Below, in pieces: positions 44,339 through 53,465 of a stretch of 64,000 nucleotides of DNA. Origin of the DNA: Anaerocolumna sp. AGMB13025 (lineage in GTDB: Bacteria; Bacillota; Clostridia; Lachnospirales; Lachnospiraceae). The DNA is taken from contig NZ_CP121445.1 of the NCBI RefSeq assembly GCF_029689925.1, positions 3,890,501-3,954,500 of the forward strand, written 5' to 3'. A program made the position numbers and the translations under genes. Below the pieces are notes generated by a model. The model was not told where the DNA came from and searched no databases. It worked only from the letters and a program-made list of their open reading frames with translations. Every line of letters starts with the position of its first letter. Position 1 is the first letter of the stretch.

Positions 44339-44767
44339 CTAAGCTTGAGTTAAGTAATCCAATAAAGTGTCAATCCCCTCACCGGTAACCGCACTGACAA
44401 AAAAGAGTTTTTCGCAGCCCGTTAAATTAAGCCACCCACCAGCCCTTATCGGCCTCGCATCCTCTTTATCTATCTGGGTCACTATTCCAATGACTTCCCG
44501 GTTAACCAGACTGGTTATATTGGGGCTATAAAGGGAGTATTGCTCCGTAGCACTAAGGAGCAGTCCCACTACATCTGCCTCATAAGCATATAACGCCAAG
44601 GCGCCTGCCAGTATCTTATTCTCAGCGTATTCCCCTGGCGTATCGATTATTAAATCATAATAATTCATGGATTGGGTTTTCTGGTAATTAAGCTGTTCCC
44701 CACGTAACGCCTGTGTCAGGGTCGTTTTACCGCATTCACTTCTGCCCACTAACATTATTTTTTTCAT
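44339..44767 (-). CDS. PduV/EutP-like small GTPase-fold protein
   Basis: A 142-residue protein with the P-loop [10 protein letters not shown], a DTPGEY switch region and TQIDKEDA (NKxD-like, here T-Q-I-D). The EutP/PduV family is associated with BMC loci; PduV has been reported to bind the outer shell face in Salmonella. The start overlaps the PduU-like stop by 4 bases, which fits their shared role, since PduU is thought to dock PduV. Confidence 0.92.
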   Translation of the reverse strand: MKKIMLVGRSECGKTTLTQALRGEQLNYQKTQSMNYYDLIIDTPGEYAENKILAGALALYAYEADVVGLLLSATEQYSLYSPNITSLVNREVIGIVTQIDKEDARPIRAGGWLNLTGCEKLFFVSAVTGEGIDTLLDYLTQA

Positions 44768-45141
44768 GTTCTTGTAATTTCACACACGGTAAAATGCAGC
44801 TTTTCCTGTGCGTATACAACAATGGCATTCAAGGAGGTCTCAACTTCCGAAACTGAACCAGTAACAATTAACGTTCCGCTGAAGCGGTCAACAAAACCCA
44901 GTTCCACTCCGGAAGTTTTGATTGCTATGTCACTGGCTATTATTGCAGTTTCACTGGGGGTCATGGTGACGATACCGATAGCGGATTTAGAATAATCCAC
45001 TTCTGGATTTAGTCCCAGTTTTTTGTAAAGAACCGTATCCGGGTTTGCAATGACATGGGCAATTGTAATTTGTTTACCCGGTACTATCTCCTGTATGATT
45101 CTCATTTTATTATCATTGGTCAATATATCCTGAATATTCAA
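44764..45141 (-). CDS. PduU/EutS-type circularly permuted BMC-H shell protein
   Basis: A 125-residue protein with [21 protein letters not shown], the N-terminal beta-barrel segment of PduU/EutS, then the permuted BMC fold ([31 protein letters not shown] and [20 protein letters not shown] in part). Known members form hexamers whose pore is capped by a beta barrel. It is a minor shell component and is coupled to the PduV-like gene. Confidence 0.93.
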   Translation of the reverse strand: MNIQDILTNDNKMRIIQEIVPGKQITIAHVIANPDTVLYKKLGLNPEVDYSKSAIGIVTMTPSETAIIASDIAIKTSGVELGFVDRFSGTLIVTGSVSEVETSLNAIVVYAQEKLHFTVCEITRT

Positions 45142-45172
45142 CGCTGCCTCCTTTTACTCCTATCCAAAACGT

Positions 45173-45958
45173 TCAGCCGCCAATCTGGCAGATTAATCCG
45201 GAACTTTTAGCTGCCTCCAGTAATTCTTCCATACGCTCCTTGCTTAAAGGCTCTAAATGTGCCAGGTTATATTCCCTGCCAAGACCTTCATATTTATCCT
45301 GTCCTAACCGGTGATAGGGAAGTAAATGAAGTTCTTTTACTCCGGGGAGATTCTTTGCAAAGGCAGCAATTTCTCTTATTTCTTCTTCTGTGTCATTAAA
45401 GGTCGGAATCACCGGCACTCGGATTACCAGATTGGTACCGGCTTGTGCGATCTTTATAGCATTTTCTAATATAAGTTCATTGGATCTGGTGGTGAATTCT
45501 TTATGTTTTGCATTATTCCTATGTTTAATATCCATTAAATAGACATCCAGGTAAGGCAGATATTCCTTAATTACTTCAAAATCTGCGTAACCCGTACTTT
45601 CCATTGCTGTATGTATCCCGAATTCCTTACAGGCTTTTAATAAACTTACGGCGAATTCCGGCTGGCACAAAGCTTCTCCGCCGGATAAAGTTACCCCACC
45701 ACCGGAACGTCTGTAATAAGGCATATCTTTTTTAATTTCATCCATAACTTCTTCAACGGTTACATCTTTTCCAATTATTTTGGGTTTTCCCTGTACCACC
45801 ATGGTCTGTACGTCATATTCCTGGGATTCGGGATTACAGCACCATAGACACCGGAGCACACAGCCCTTTAAGAAGATAATGGTACGGATACCCGGTCCGT
45901 CATGAATGGAGAATCTCTGGATATCAAAAACCCGTCCTTTTACCTGCATTATATCCAT
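45173..45958 (-). CDS. Glycyl radical enzyme activating enzyme (radical SAM)
   Basis: Preferred start ATG 45958 (MDIMQVKGRVFDIQRF) 11 bases after GGAGG; six codons upstream is an alternative. The 261-residue product has CX3CX2C as GCVLRCLWCCNPES, the SAM-binding GGGVTLSGGEAL and the start RFSIHDGPGIRTIIFLKGC. It installs the glycyl radical on the neighbouring dehydratase. It lacks the extra ferredoxin-like insert (two CX2CX2CX3C groups) typical of glycerol/propanediol dehydratase activases, and so is closer in length to the pyruvate formate-lyase activase. A BMC-localised role is plausible but no targeting peptide is visible. Confidence 0.93.
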   Translation of the reverse strand: MDIMQVKGRVFDIQRFSIHDGPGIRTIIFLKGCVLRCLWCCNPESQEYDVQTMVVQGKPKIIGKDVTVEEVMDEIKKDMPYYRRSGGGVTLSGGEALCQPEFAVSLLKACKEFGIHTAMESTGYADFEVIKEYLPYLDVYLMDIKHRNNAKHKEFTTRSNELILENAIKIAQAGTNLVIRVPVIPTFNDTEEEIREIAAFAKNLPGVKELHLLPYHRLGQDKYEGLGREYNLAHLEPLSKERMEELLEAAKSSGLICQIGG

Positions 45959-46029
45959 AACATCTGTTTCCTCCATTCGTCTGTATGTTTTTTACTGTTG
46001 TCGTATTTTCATAGATACCGGTAATAAAA

Positions 46030-48555
46030 TTAAAAACCTTGTTCCGTCCTTGCAATAATGTCATCCTGTAAGGATCTTGACAGAGAGGTAAATAATGCGC
46101 TGTACCCTGCAACACGAACCACCAGATTTTTGTAGTTCTCGGGATGATTCTGTGCCTCCACTAAAGTATCCCTGCTTACTACATTAAACTGCATATGGCT
46201 TCCCTTCTGGTCAAAATATGCACGGATTAATGATATGAAATTCTCAAGTCCTCGAACACCACTAAGAGCTGAGGGATGGAATTTTTGATTGAATAAAGTT
46301 CCGTTGGAAGCAATAAAATGATCCAGTTTTGCGACAGAGTTAGCTGCTGCTGTAGGTCCGTGGGTATCTTTACCGGAGGAAGGTGAAACACCATCTGCAA
46401 CAGGTGTAAATGCAAGTCTTCCATCTGGTGTTGCTCCAGTCTGAGCACCTAAAGGTACATTAGCCGATACCGGATATAAGCCAGCCTGGTACTGTCCCCC
46501 TCTGGGATTTTTATAAGTTTCCAAGGGTTTTGTATAGGTGTAGGCAACTTCACGGGCAAATTCATCTACTTCGGAAATATCATTGCCGTACTTTGGAATC
46601 TCTGCTATCATTTCCAGTAAATTATTATAATATAGCTGCTCTTCCTTTGATACACCTCCGTTTAAGGCAAGGGTTAAAATTTCAGCAATTTCTTTTTCAG
46701 TGATTTTCTGTCCTTCAGAAATTAATTTCTGGACGATTTCTATCGTAGCCTGCTCCGCTGTAGCTTTATCAAGTCCCTTGCCATAATTTACTTCAAGAGC
46801 CTTTTTATATTCAGAAAGTGTTATTTTCTTATCTTCAAATACTAATTTCTTAATTGCATATAGGGAATCTGTCATGTTGGCGATACCAAAACCCTGGGGT
46901 CCGGTAAAGTTATACACTGCTCCGCCTTCCTGCACACTCTTACCCCGTCCGATGCAGTCCTCAATCATACCAGATAAAAAGGGCAGCGGGCATCTTTCGG
47001 CATGGGCTACATCAATTGCATTATCAGCATTGACCATAAGACCAATCATATACTTCATCTGCTTTTGGTAAGCGTTAAAGAATTCTTCAAAGGTTGTAAA
47101 CCTTTCTACTTCACCGGTCTGAATACTAATTTGTTCTCCCTTATCCCTGCCATTACTAAATACCAGTTCCAGAGGTCTGCACATATTAAAGAAAGCCGCA
47201 TCATGCCAGCCATCGGTTTTTCCGGCTTTTTGGGGTTCCACACATCCAATAATATTATAATCCCTGGCATCGGCCAGGGTCAGACCACGGTTTAGCAGCG
47301 CAGGAATGACAACTTCATCGTTATAATAAGCCGGAAGACCGATTCCGGTACGAGTAAGCTTGGCAGCTTTCATCAGGAATTCCTGAGGTGTCCCATTCCA
47401 GACACGAACGGAAAGGGAGGGCTGGGGAAGGGCTACGTGCATGGAAGCTTCAATACACATGAAGGATAAATCATTAGTAACGTCAACCCCTTCTTTATTT
47501 TGTCCCCCTGCAATAAGGTTCTGGAATAAGCTGTATCCTGCAAATCCTTCTGCAGAAGCCGCATCACGGGCTTTATTTAAGTCATTTAATTTTACCCAGA
47601 TACAATCCATTAATTCCTGGGCAAATTCTCTTGTAATTTTACCAGCTTTTAAATCTGCTTCATAATAAGGATACATATACTGGTCAAAACGTCCCGGTGA
47701 TATAGAGTGTCCGCTGGATTCTACCTGTAAAAGCATCTGGATGAACCAGAAGGACTGGCAGGCTTCATAAAAAGATTCTGCTCCTTTTCCCGGTACTTTA
47801 GCGCAATTCTCAGCAATACGTAATAGTTCTGACTTACGGGTCATATCCTGGCAGCACTCTGCTTCTTCCAAAGCAAGGGCTGCATAACGGTGAGCATAGT
47901 CAATCGCTCCCTGACAGCTTGTGATTACAGCTTCTAAAAAGCAGCGGCGTTTTACATAGTCCATATCTGAAACCTGTAACTGATTCAGGGCCGCTTTTGC
48001 TTTTGCAATAATCCCTTCATAACCGATAGAAAGAATTTCGTCATAGGAAACGGTCACATGCCCTACCCCATTAAAAAAATAATTACCAGGCGTAAAGATA
48101 TTGTGGTCAATGGCAAGCTTTGTCTCTGGTGCCATATAAGACAATGCCAGTTCACTGGTGGTTTTACCCTTCCAGTATTGATACACTTTATGAAGTATGT
48201 TCTTGGTTTCTTCTGATATAAAGAAAGGGTCTGCGGTGCGGGTACTGATGGTGTCAAATTCTGCTTCCAGCCAGGCATAGGAGAATTCCGGGAACACCTG
48301 ACAGCCCCTGGGGGCTTTAGTCGCACTGCCTACAATCAACTCATTTTCTCTGATCGTAATTGGAATATATTTCAGTATATGTTCAAAAGCCTTGGCACGG
48401 CGGGTAATAATTGGGTCCTGCTCCGTCTGTTTATAGCTCTCCGTAAGCAAATATGCGCGGTCTGCTTCAATTTCAGGCATAGCTGCATATAAATCCTCCA
48501 CTAATTTTCCGATTCTAGGACTTTTCGTAATTTCCATATCATAATATTTCTTCAT
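46030..48555 (-). CDS. Glycyl radical diol dehydratase (B12-independent 1,2-propanediol/glycerol dehydratase type)
   Basis: An 841-residue glycyl radical enzyme. The thiyl Cys438 is in NIIGCVEPQ, followed by Glu440, the GCVE pattern of diol dehydratases and choline lyase rather than pyruvate formate-lyase. The radical Gly817 is in VRVAGYSALF near the C-terminus. The early segment ITIRENELIVGSATKAPRG and the HVALPQPSLSVR block are typical of glycerol/propanediol dehydratases. The product would be propionaldehyde from 1,2-propanediol. Neighbouring genes (PduP, ADH, PduL, shell) fit that aldehyde. No coenzyme B12 enzyme is present in the locus. The leader (48556-48592) shares a hairpin and ribosome site with a shell gene. 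Confidence 0.94.
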   Translation of the reverse strand: MKKYYDMEITKSPRIGKLVEDLYAAMPEIEADRAYLLTESYKQTEQDPIITRRAKAFEHILKYIPITIRENELIVGSATKAPRGCQVFPEFSYAWLEAEFDTISTRTADPFFISEETKNILHKVYQYWKGKTTSELALSYMAPETKLAIDHNIFTPGNYFFNGVGHVTVSYDEILSIGYEGIIAKAKAALNQLQVSDMDYVKRRCFLEAVITSCQGAIDYAHRYAALALEEAECCQDMTRKSELLRIAENCAKVPGKGAESFYEACQSFWFIQMLLQVESSGHSISPGRFDQYMYPYYEADLKAGKITREFAQELMDCIWVKLNDLNKARDAASAEGFAGYSLFQNLIAGGQNKEGVDVTNDLSFMCIEASMHVALPQPSLSVRVWNGTPQEFLMKAAKLTRTGIGLPAYYNDEVVIPALLNRGLTLADARDYNIIGCVEPQKAGKTDGWHDAAFFNMCRPLELVFSNGRDKGEQISIQTGEVERFTTFEEFFNAYQKQMKYMIGLMVNADNAIDVAHAERCPLPFLSGMIEDCIGRGKSVQEGGAVYNFTGPQGFGIANMTDSLYAIKKLVFEDKKITLSEYKKALEVNYGKGLDKATAEQATIEIVQKLISEGQKITEKEIAEILTLALNGGVSKEEQLYYNNLLEMIAEIPKYGNDISEVDEFAREVAYTYTKPLETYKNPRGGQYQAGLYPVSANVPLGAQTGATPDGRLAFTPVADGVSPSSGKDTHGPTAAANSVAKLDHFIASNGTLFNQKFHPSALSGVRGLENFISLIRAYFDQKGSHMQFNVVSRDTLVEAQNHPENYKNLVVRVAGYSALFTSLSRSLQDDIIARTEQGF

Positions 48556-48592
48556 ACTGTGCTCCCGTCTGTGCTCTGCACGTTTTAATCAG
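48556..48592 (-). promoter_or_regulatory. Leader hairpin and ribosome site of the glycyl radical enzyme gene
   Basis: GTGC-AGA-GCAC forms a small hairpin just upstream of CAGACGGGAGCA, whose GGGAG is the ribosome site. The same arrangement (TGATT, AAA, GTGC/GCAC hairpin, CAGACGGGAGCA) precedes the BMC-H gene at 53466. Confidence 0.6.
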
Positions 48593-48622
48593 TGAAAAAC
48601 TTTATCTGTTTTATCTAGGAAA

Positions 48623-49381
48623 TCAATAGCGGGTTTCCACTTTCATTGTATTAAAAACCTGTTTCCAGTTTTCCTCAGGTTCAGAATCCGTAATCATAAT
48701 ATCAATATCAGACAAATCTCCTATTTTAGTAAAGGATATTTTGTTAAATTTAGAATTGTCTGCAGCCAATATCTTAGTATTAGCGGACTCAAACATTAAT
48801 TTCTTAATATGTGCATCCATCTCATTGGAATCCGTTATACCTTTTTCCAAATCAATGCCTTTACAGGAAATAATTGCTTTATCCACATGATAGTTGGTAA
48901 TCATCTTTTCCGCCTGGTAACCTACTAAGGACAGTGAGCCTTCTCTTAAGGTTCCGCCGGTAGATAATACCTTCCAGCCAGCTACTTCAGATAATTCCAA
49001 AAGTATTTCGATGGAATTGGTAATAATGGTAATATTTTTTTTATTCTTTAAATGTTTTGCCACATAAACTGCCGTAGAACTGGCATCCATCATAATATGA
49101 TCGCCGTCTTCAATCACGGAACTGATTATTTCAGCTATATACTGCTTATTCGTCACATTGGCTTTTTTTCTTACCGTATAAGGCAGATCCACATTCAGAC
49201 TTTCATTAATAATGGCACCACCATAAGTTTTTTTAGCAAAACCTTCTTTTTCAAGCTTATCTAAATCACGTCTGATTGTCTCTTCTGTCACATTAAAACT
49301 GGCACTTAAATCACTAACAACAACCCTGCTGTCTCTTTGTAACATAGCCAGTATTTTGTTTCTTCTTTCAATTGCAAGCAT
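48623..49381 (-). CDS. DeoR family transcriptional regulator
   Basis: A 252-residue protein. The N-terminal winged helix (about residues 3-58) has RRNKILAMLQRDSRVVVSDLSASFNVTEETIRRDL, in part VTEETIRRDLDKLEKEG. The C-terminal sugar-phosphate-sensing domain has DHIMMDASSTAVYVAKHL and GKDTNSNE-like SCKGIDLEKGITDSNEMD. Members often sense phosphorylated sugars. Sitting inside the BMC cluster, it likely represses part of it until a sugar phosphate builds up. Confidence 0.92.
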   Translation of the reverse strand: MLAIERRNKILAMLQRDSRVVVSDLSASFNVTEETIRRDLDKLEKEGFAKKTYGGAIINESLNVDLPYTVRKKANVTNKQYIAEIISSVIEDGDHIMMDASSTAVYVAKHLKNKKNITIITNSIEILLELSEVAGWKVLSTGGTLREGSLSLVGYQAEKMITNYHVDKAIISCKGIDLEKGITDSNEMDAHIKKLMFESANTKILAADNSKFNKISFTKIGDLSDIDIMITDSEPEENWKQVFNTMKVETRY

Positions 49382-49550
49382 AGATCCATCCTACTTTCCT
49401 ACATGGTAACCCACTTAATTTTATGTAACCTGAATAATATTATAATATATCTATTCAGAAAATGGAAACCAATTTCTGATTACAGAACATGCTTTTTCGG
49501 TTAATAACCTTTTGTTTGATTCACAGTTTATTAGATGATACCTACTCTAT

Positions 49551-50099
49551 CTATAAGATGCTCTTGCAAAGTTTACTATCCGGATTTGCAATTACGGCAG
49601 AATCTAATAGCATAGCATTTTCACCTACCGCTGCTTTTGCTTTTGTGATAGCTGCTTCAACCGCAGCTACTTCTCCTGTTAAAAGTAAGTAAGATTTACC
49701 ACACATTCCTCTTGCAATTCTTAGTTCAATCAGTTCCACTTGGGCAGTTTTGGCAGCTTCATCTGCTGCAACGATAATGGAGGCGGCAGAGAAAGTTTCT
49801 AAAATTCCAAGGGCATTGATTTTTTCTATCTGTGTTGTACCGTAAATCGCAGCAAATATGGATTCATGGGGATTACCAAGGATAAAACTGTCTATTAGAT
49901 GTTCACTGTATCTTGTCCTGGCTGCTTCGATGCAGGCGTTTATGGCACTTAAATCCCCTCTTAGTAATACAATATACTTGCCGGGACATACTGTCTGTGC
50001 TTCAATTATTTCTACCTGGGCAGTTTTTAGCATCGTATCAGCCGCTAATAATCCGGCCGAAACTGTTTTATATTCAACCATTCCAATTGCCTTACTCAT
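49551..50099 (-). CDS. PduT-like tandem-BMC trimer shell protein with cluster cysteine
   Basis: A 182-residue protein of two BMC domains (about 1-90 and 92-182). Cys38 (in AQTVCPGKY) aligns in position with the residue that ligates the pore 4Fe-4S cluster in PduT of Salmonella/Citrobacter. It follows the pduS-like gene, a known functional partner. It is therefore expected to conduct electrons across the shell. Confidence 0.93.
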   Translation of the reverse strand: MSKAIGMVEYKTVSAGLLAADTMLKTAQVEIIEAQTVCPGKYIVLLRGDLSAINACIEAARTRYSEHLIDSFILGNPHESIFAAIYGTTQIEKINALGILETFSAASIIVAADEAAKTAQVELIELRIARGMCGKSYLLLTGEVAAVEAAITKAKAAVGENAMLLDSAVIANPDSKLCKSIL

Positions 50100-50127
50100 A
50101 AAGTGTACATCCTCTCTGCATTAACAT

Positions 50128-51459
50128 TTATCTGGCTTTAATGATTACAAATTTGTCGTTAACTTCTATGATTTCACCGGTTATAGAAGCATGTACCGGC
50201 AGGGAAAGCTTATCTTTTTCAGCCTGGGCGATGACATCCCCTTTACTTACAAAATCATTTTTATGAACCAATGGTACTGCTTTCGCACCGATATGCTGAT
50301 TTAAATTGATTTTTACTTGATTTACCATTAAGTCTTTATCGTCAAGAGGTGCATTAACATCATACTGTTTTAAACCCAGCCTCTTGGTTAACCGGTCCAT
50401 AGGCACCATACGGTACTCTCTCATAGCGTCGGTTTCTTTTGACGCTATTCCTTTTGGTATTGGTATTCCTTTACTTCTTAATCTGGTTTTATATTCTGTA
50501 ATTAATTTTCTTGGGGCTAAATCCTGGGGACAGGCATACATTTCGCAGATTCCGCAGGAACAGCAGAACATGGTATCTAAAAATGGAGATAAATCCTGTG
50601 TTACTCCACTGGTTGCCGCCCTCATAAACATATGGGGGGTAATGGGCTGTCCCAGTAAATGCCTGGGGCATAAATCCGTACACATCTCACATTGACAGCA
50701 AGTAGCCATAGCCCGTTTCATATCAATGGAGGAATTACCTGATTTTTTATGAATCACAGTATGGTCAGCAGGTAATACCAGAATTGCATTGGTGGTTTTT
50801 GATATGGTGTCATAACCATTTATAATGCTTCCGGTCATGGGACCTCCCATAAAATATACAAAATCCTTGATTTTTGGTCCACCGGCTATACCAACCGCTT
50901 CTTCCACAGACATACCAATAGGTGCTTTAATAGTGACAGGATTTTTAACTTCTCCTGCTATGGTAAGGTACTTCGTATAAACAGCTTCCTTATTACTTAT
51001 GGCTTTATATATATTAAATACGGTTTCTACATTAAATACAGCAACACCTGTTTCAATAGGGATACTGCCCGGAGCCACTTTTTTTCCGGTAGTTTCATAA
51101 ATCAGCACCACTTCATCCCCCATGGGATAAACTTCCTTTAAAAGCTTTATCTCTAGCTTTGGAAAGGAATAAAGGTTTGCCTTTACCGCCTCTACGGTTT
51201 TTTGGTAAGCTGCTTTTACTGCAAGGATTACTTGTTTTGCTTCCAAAGCTTCCGCCATCAGCCCAAGAGTGCTCATAATCTCATAAGCATACTTTTGTAA
51301 TACTTGTCTGTGGACTTTTAATAAAGGCTCGCATTCTGCACAATTTAAGATAATTGTTTCCGCTCTTTTATCTAGTTTTGCATAAGTAGGAAATCCGGCG
51401 CCGCCGGCACCGGCAACTCCATATTCCTTAACGGTACTTATCAGTTCCTTTATATCCAT
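50128..51459 (-). CDS. pduS: PduS/RnfC-like flavo-iron-sulfur protein
   Basis: A 443-residue protein. A glycine-rich N-terminal segment GVAGAGGAGFPTYAKLD and AETIILNCAECEPLL (NADH/FMN-binding region of Complex I 51-kDa/RnfC type). Two 4Fe-4S motifs, CCQCEMCTDLCP and CCSCGICEMYACP. A lipoyl-like SLBB/barrel-sandwich at the C-terminus (KNDFVSKGDVIAQAEKDKL). In B12-dependent systems PduS reduces cobalamin; here no B12 enzyme exists, so it probably recycles NADH through PduT or supplies electrons to the activase. That is inference. Confidence 0.93.
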   Translation of the reverse strand: MDIKELISTVKEYGVAGAGGAGFPTYAKLDKRAETIILNCAECEPLLKVHRQVLQKYAYEIMSTLGLMAEALEAKQVILAVKAAYQKTVEAVKANLYSFPKLEIKLLKEVYPMGDEVVLIYETTGKKVAPGSIPIETGVAVFNVETVFNIYKAISNKEAVYTKYLTIAGEVKNPVTIKAPIGMSVEEAVGIAGGPKIKDFVYFMGGPMTGSIINGYDTISKTTNAILVLPADHTVIHKKSGNSSIDMKRAMATCCQCEMCTDLCPRHLLGQPITPHMFMRAATSGVTQDLSPFLDTMFCCSCGICEMYACPQDLAPRKLITEYKTRLRSKGIPIPKGIASKETDAMREYRMVPMDRLTKRLGLKQYDVNAPLDDKDLMVNQVKINLNQHIGAKAVPLVHKNDFVSKGDVIAQAEKDKLSLPVHASITGEIIEVNDKFVIIKAR

Positions 51460-51468
51460 ATATTAAAT

Positions 51469-51735
51469 CTACTCCAGTCCGATTCCGTCATCAACGATTC
51501 CAACAATCGCAGCGTCAATAGGTGCATCCTTTAAATTACAGCCAATTCGTGCGGCACTGCCTTTTGCCACCAGAACAATTTCACCGATACCAGCGCCGAC
51601 ATTGTCTATTGCAACAATTCTTCCTTTTCCCTGTTCCATGGTTTCAAAGGGTTCAACGATTAAGAATTTACTGCCTACCAGATTATCATTTTTTCTTGTT
51701 GCTACAACGCTTCCTACAACTTTTCCTACGATCAT
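51469..51735 (-). CDS. EutN/CcmL-type BMC-P pentameric vertex protein
   Basis: An 88-residue protein starting MIVGKVVGSVVATRKNDNLVG, with RIVAIDNVGAGIGEIVLVAKGSAAR, the classic EutN/CcmL fold. Pentamers cap the vertices of the shell. Ten bases separate it from the pduS-like gene. Confidence 0.95.
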   Translation of the reverse strand: MIVGKVVGSVVATRKNDNLVGSKFLIVEPFETMEQGKGRIVAIDNVGAGIGEIVLVAKGSAARIGCNLKDAPIDAAIVGIVDDGIGLE

Positions 51736-51966
51736 AATCTCACCTGCTTATTTTTATGTGATTAAACCTTGTTTATATTGTTTTACATATGAATTGCTGC
51801 CTATGCATCAGATCACTGTATTCTTGGTTTCTGATAAGCCAGTCATAACTGCCTTTAAGTACTAATTTTCATTAAATCTTATTAATTATCCAAATCATTC
51901 TTGATATGAAATTGATATATTTCTTAGACTTTAAGCTTTAATAAAGACTTAATATGTCCTTGTATT

Positions 51967-52617
51967 CTATTTTATTATGATTGCCGTATCTCCTGTACTG
52001 ATTTTGGCTGCATTAGCTTCATCGGTATCGATATGCATTTCCAGTGTGTAGGTCTTATCTACACGGATTTGTACGTGATTAAAGGTGGTACCTCTTTCAT
52101 TTTCTACCTTAATGGATACCGTGTCGCCATTATTTACACCTGCGGTCAGGGCATCCTCCGGTGACATATGGATATGTCTTTTGGCAATAATGCAGCCTTC
52201 CTGTAAATAAACAACGCCTTTGGGACCAACAATAGCTATGGGGGCGGAACCTTTAATATCGCCGGACTCTCTGATTGGTGTCTTGATTCCCAGTTTTATT
52301 GCATCGGTTGCAGATATTTCAACCTGGGAGGCTTTTCTTACCGGTCCTAAGATTCTAACATTTTCCATTGCTCTTAATTTTAAACCTACTATGGTAACTA
52401 CTTCGTTTGAGGCAAACTGACCACCCATTAATTCTTTTTTCTTGGTTAATTCATATCCGCTTCCAAACAGAGTTTCCACATCTGCCTGAGTTAAATGGAC
52501 ATGTCTTGCTGATACGCCTATAGGAACAACAAATCCTTGTTCCGCATTATTTTGATTCATTGCTTCCATTACCAGTTTCGTAATCATTTCAATTGTTTTT
52601 TCTTCCAAGAAATTCAC
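51967..52617 (-). CDS. pduL: PduL phosphate propanoyltransferase
   Basis: About 216 residues. The two PduL repeats show zinc-site histidines in GVSARHVHLTQADVETLFG and AKRHIHMSPEDALTAGV. The start is a GTG at 52617, or a TTG three codons on with AGGTG 6 bases before it; I keep the longer. The N-terminal helix (EEKTIEMITKLVMEAM) resembles a shell-targeting peptide. It converts propionyl-CoA plus phosphate to propionyl-phosphate, recycling CoA inside the compartment. No propionate kinase gene is linked. Confidence 0.94.
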   Translation of the reverse strand: MNFLEEKTIEMITKLVMEAMNQNNAEQGFVVPIGVSARHVHLTQADVETLFGSGYELTKKKELMGGQFASNEVVTIVGLKLRAMENVRILGPVRKASQVEISATDAIKLGIKTPIRESGDIKGSAPIAIVGPKGVVYLQEGCIIAKRHIHMSPEDALTAGVNNGDTVSIKVENERGTTFNHVQIRVDKTYTLEMHIDTDEANAAKISTGDTAIIIK

Positions 52618-52763
52618 CTGCTCTTTTCTTATAAAAATTCGTAGTTAGATATTTCACTAAAATAATTAACTGATATGTTCTTGCTGATAAAACTATTCGT
52701 TTAGACTGTTATACTACTTTCGGGGGCAACGTAATCATCCCCGGAATTATTTAATTTTGATTT

Positions 52764-52811
52764 AGGTTTACAGCCCCCTGGAACTTTTCCATTACAAAGA
52801 GCTGTAAACCT
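52764..52811 (-). terminator. Long inverted repeat between BMC-H and pduL, possible attenuator
   Basis: AGGTTTACAGC (52764-52774) pairs perfectly with GCTGTAAACCT (52801-52811) across a 26-base loop. It lies 15 bases past the stop codon of the extended BMC-H gene. There is only a modest T-rich region after it on the minus strand. It could partly terminate or protect the shell mRNA 3' end. Confidence 0.55.
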
Positions 52812-52825
52812 TGGGAGTGTAGCAA

Positions 52826-53437
52826 TTATTTTAAAGATGGAAGAATCTTTTCAACATCTGTATGAGGTCTGGGAATTACGTGGGTAGCAACTAATTCACC
52901 AAGTTTGGAAGCTGAGCTTGCTCCTGATTCAACTGCTGCCTTAACAGCTCCTACATCACCTCTTACCATAACACTTACAAGTCCGGAACCGATTTTTTCT
53001 GTGCCTACTAAAGTTACGTTTGCTGCTTTTAACATTGCATCTGCTGCTTCAATTGCTGCTACTAACCCTCTTGTTTCTACCATTCCTAATGCTTCCTGTG
53101 CCATTCTTTTTTCCTCCTTAACAGTTGTTTGTACTGTTTCTTTTTGAATTGGTTTTATAGTTTCTTTTACTAATTCTTTTACTTGTTCTTTCACTTTTTC
53201 TTTTTTAGCAGCCTTTGCTCCGGTTTTTTCTGTTTTTACTGCTGCTTCTGCTTTGACCGCTGTTGTCTCTTCTGCCGGTACTGTTATGTCTGCAGATTCC
53301 TGTTTCTTTGCGGGCACAGTTTCCTTTTCAGGTACTGTTTTTACAGTCGCGGAATCTTTTGCATTCATAGCCGTTTTTTCATTATTAGCTGCTTCTTTTT
53401 TGATTGATGTCACATCAGGCTTCTTTGCTTCTGCCAT
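52826..53437 (-). CDS. BMC-H shell protein with a 111-residue N-terminal extension (internal start at 53104)
   Basis: The long frame starts at ATG 53437 after AAGGAGC and gives 203 residues. Residues 1-111 are Lys/Ala/Glu/Thr-rich and probably disordered or helical ([16 protein letters not shown]). Residues 112-203 are a normal BMC-H domain, identical at 76 of 91 positions to the protein of the 53798-54073 gene. Inside the frame, TAAGGAGG lies 7 bases before the ATG at 53104, whose product [13 protein letters not shown] begins exactly where the paralogue starts. So two products are expected, like PduB/PduB'. The extension could anchor cargo or coat one shell face. Confidence 0.93.
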   Translation of the reverse strand: MAEAKKPDVTSIKKEAANNEKTAMNAKDSATVKTVPEKETVPAKKQESADITVPAEETTAVKAEAAVKTEKTGAKAAKKEKVKEQVKELVKETIKPIQKETVQTTVKEEKRMAQEALGMVETRGLVAAIEAADAMLKAANVTLVGTEKIGSGLVSVMVRGDVGAVKAAVESGASSASKLGELVATHVIPRPHTDVEKILPSLK

Positions 53438-53465
53438 ATTAGCTCCTTCTGCCCTTTGGCTTCGG

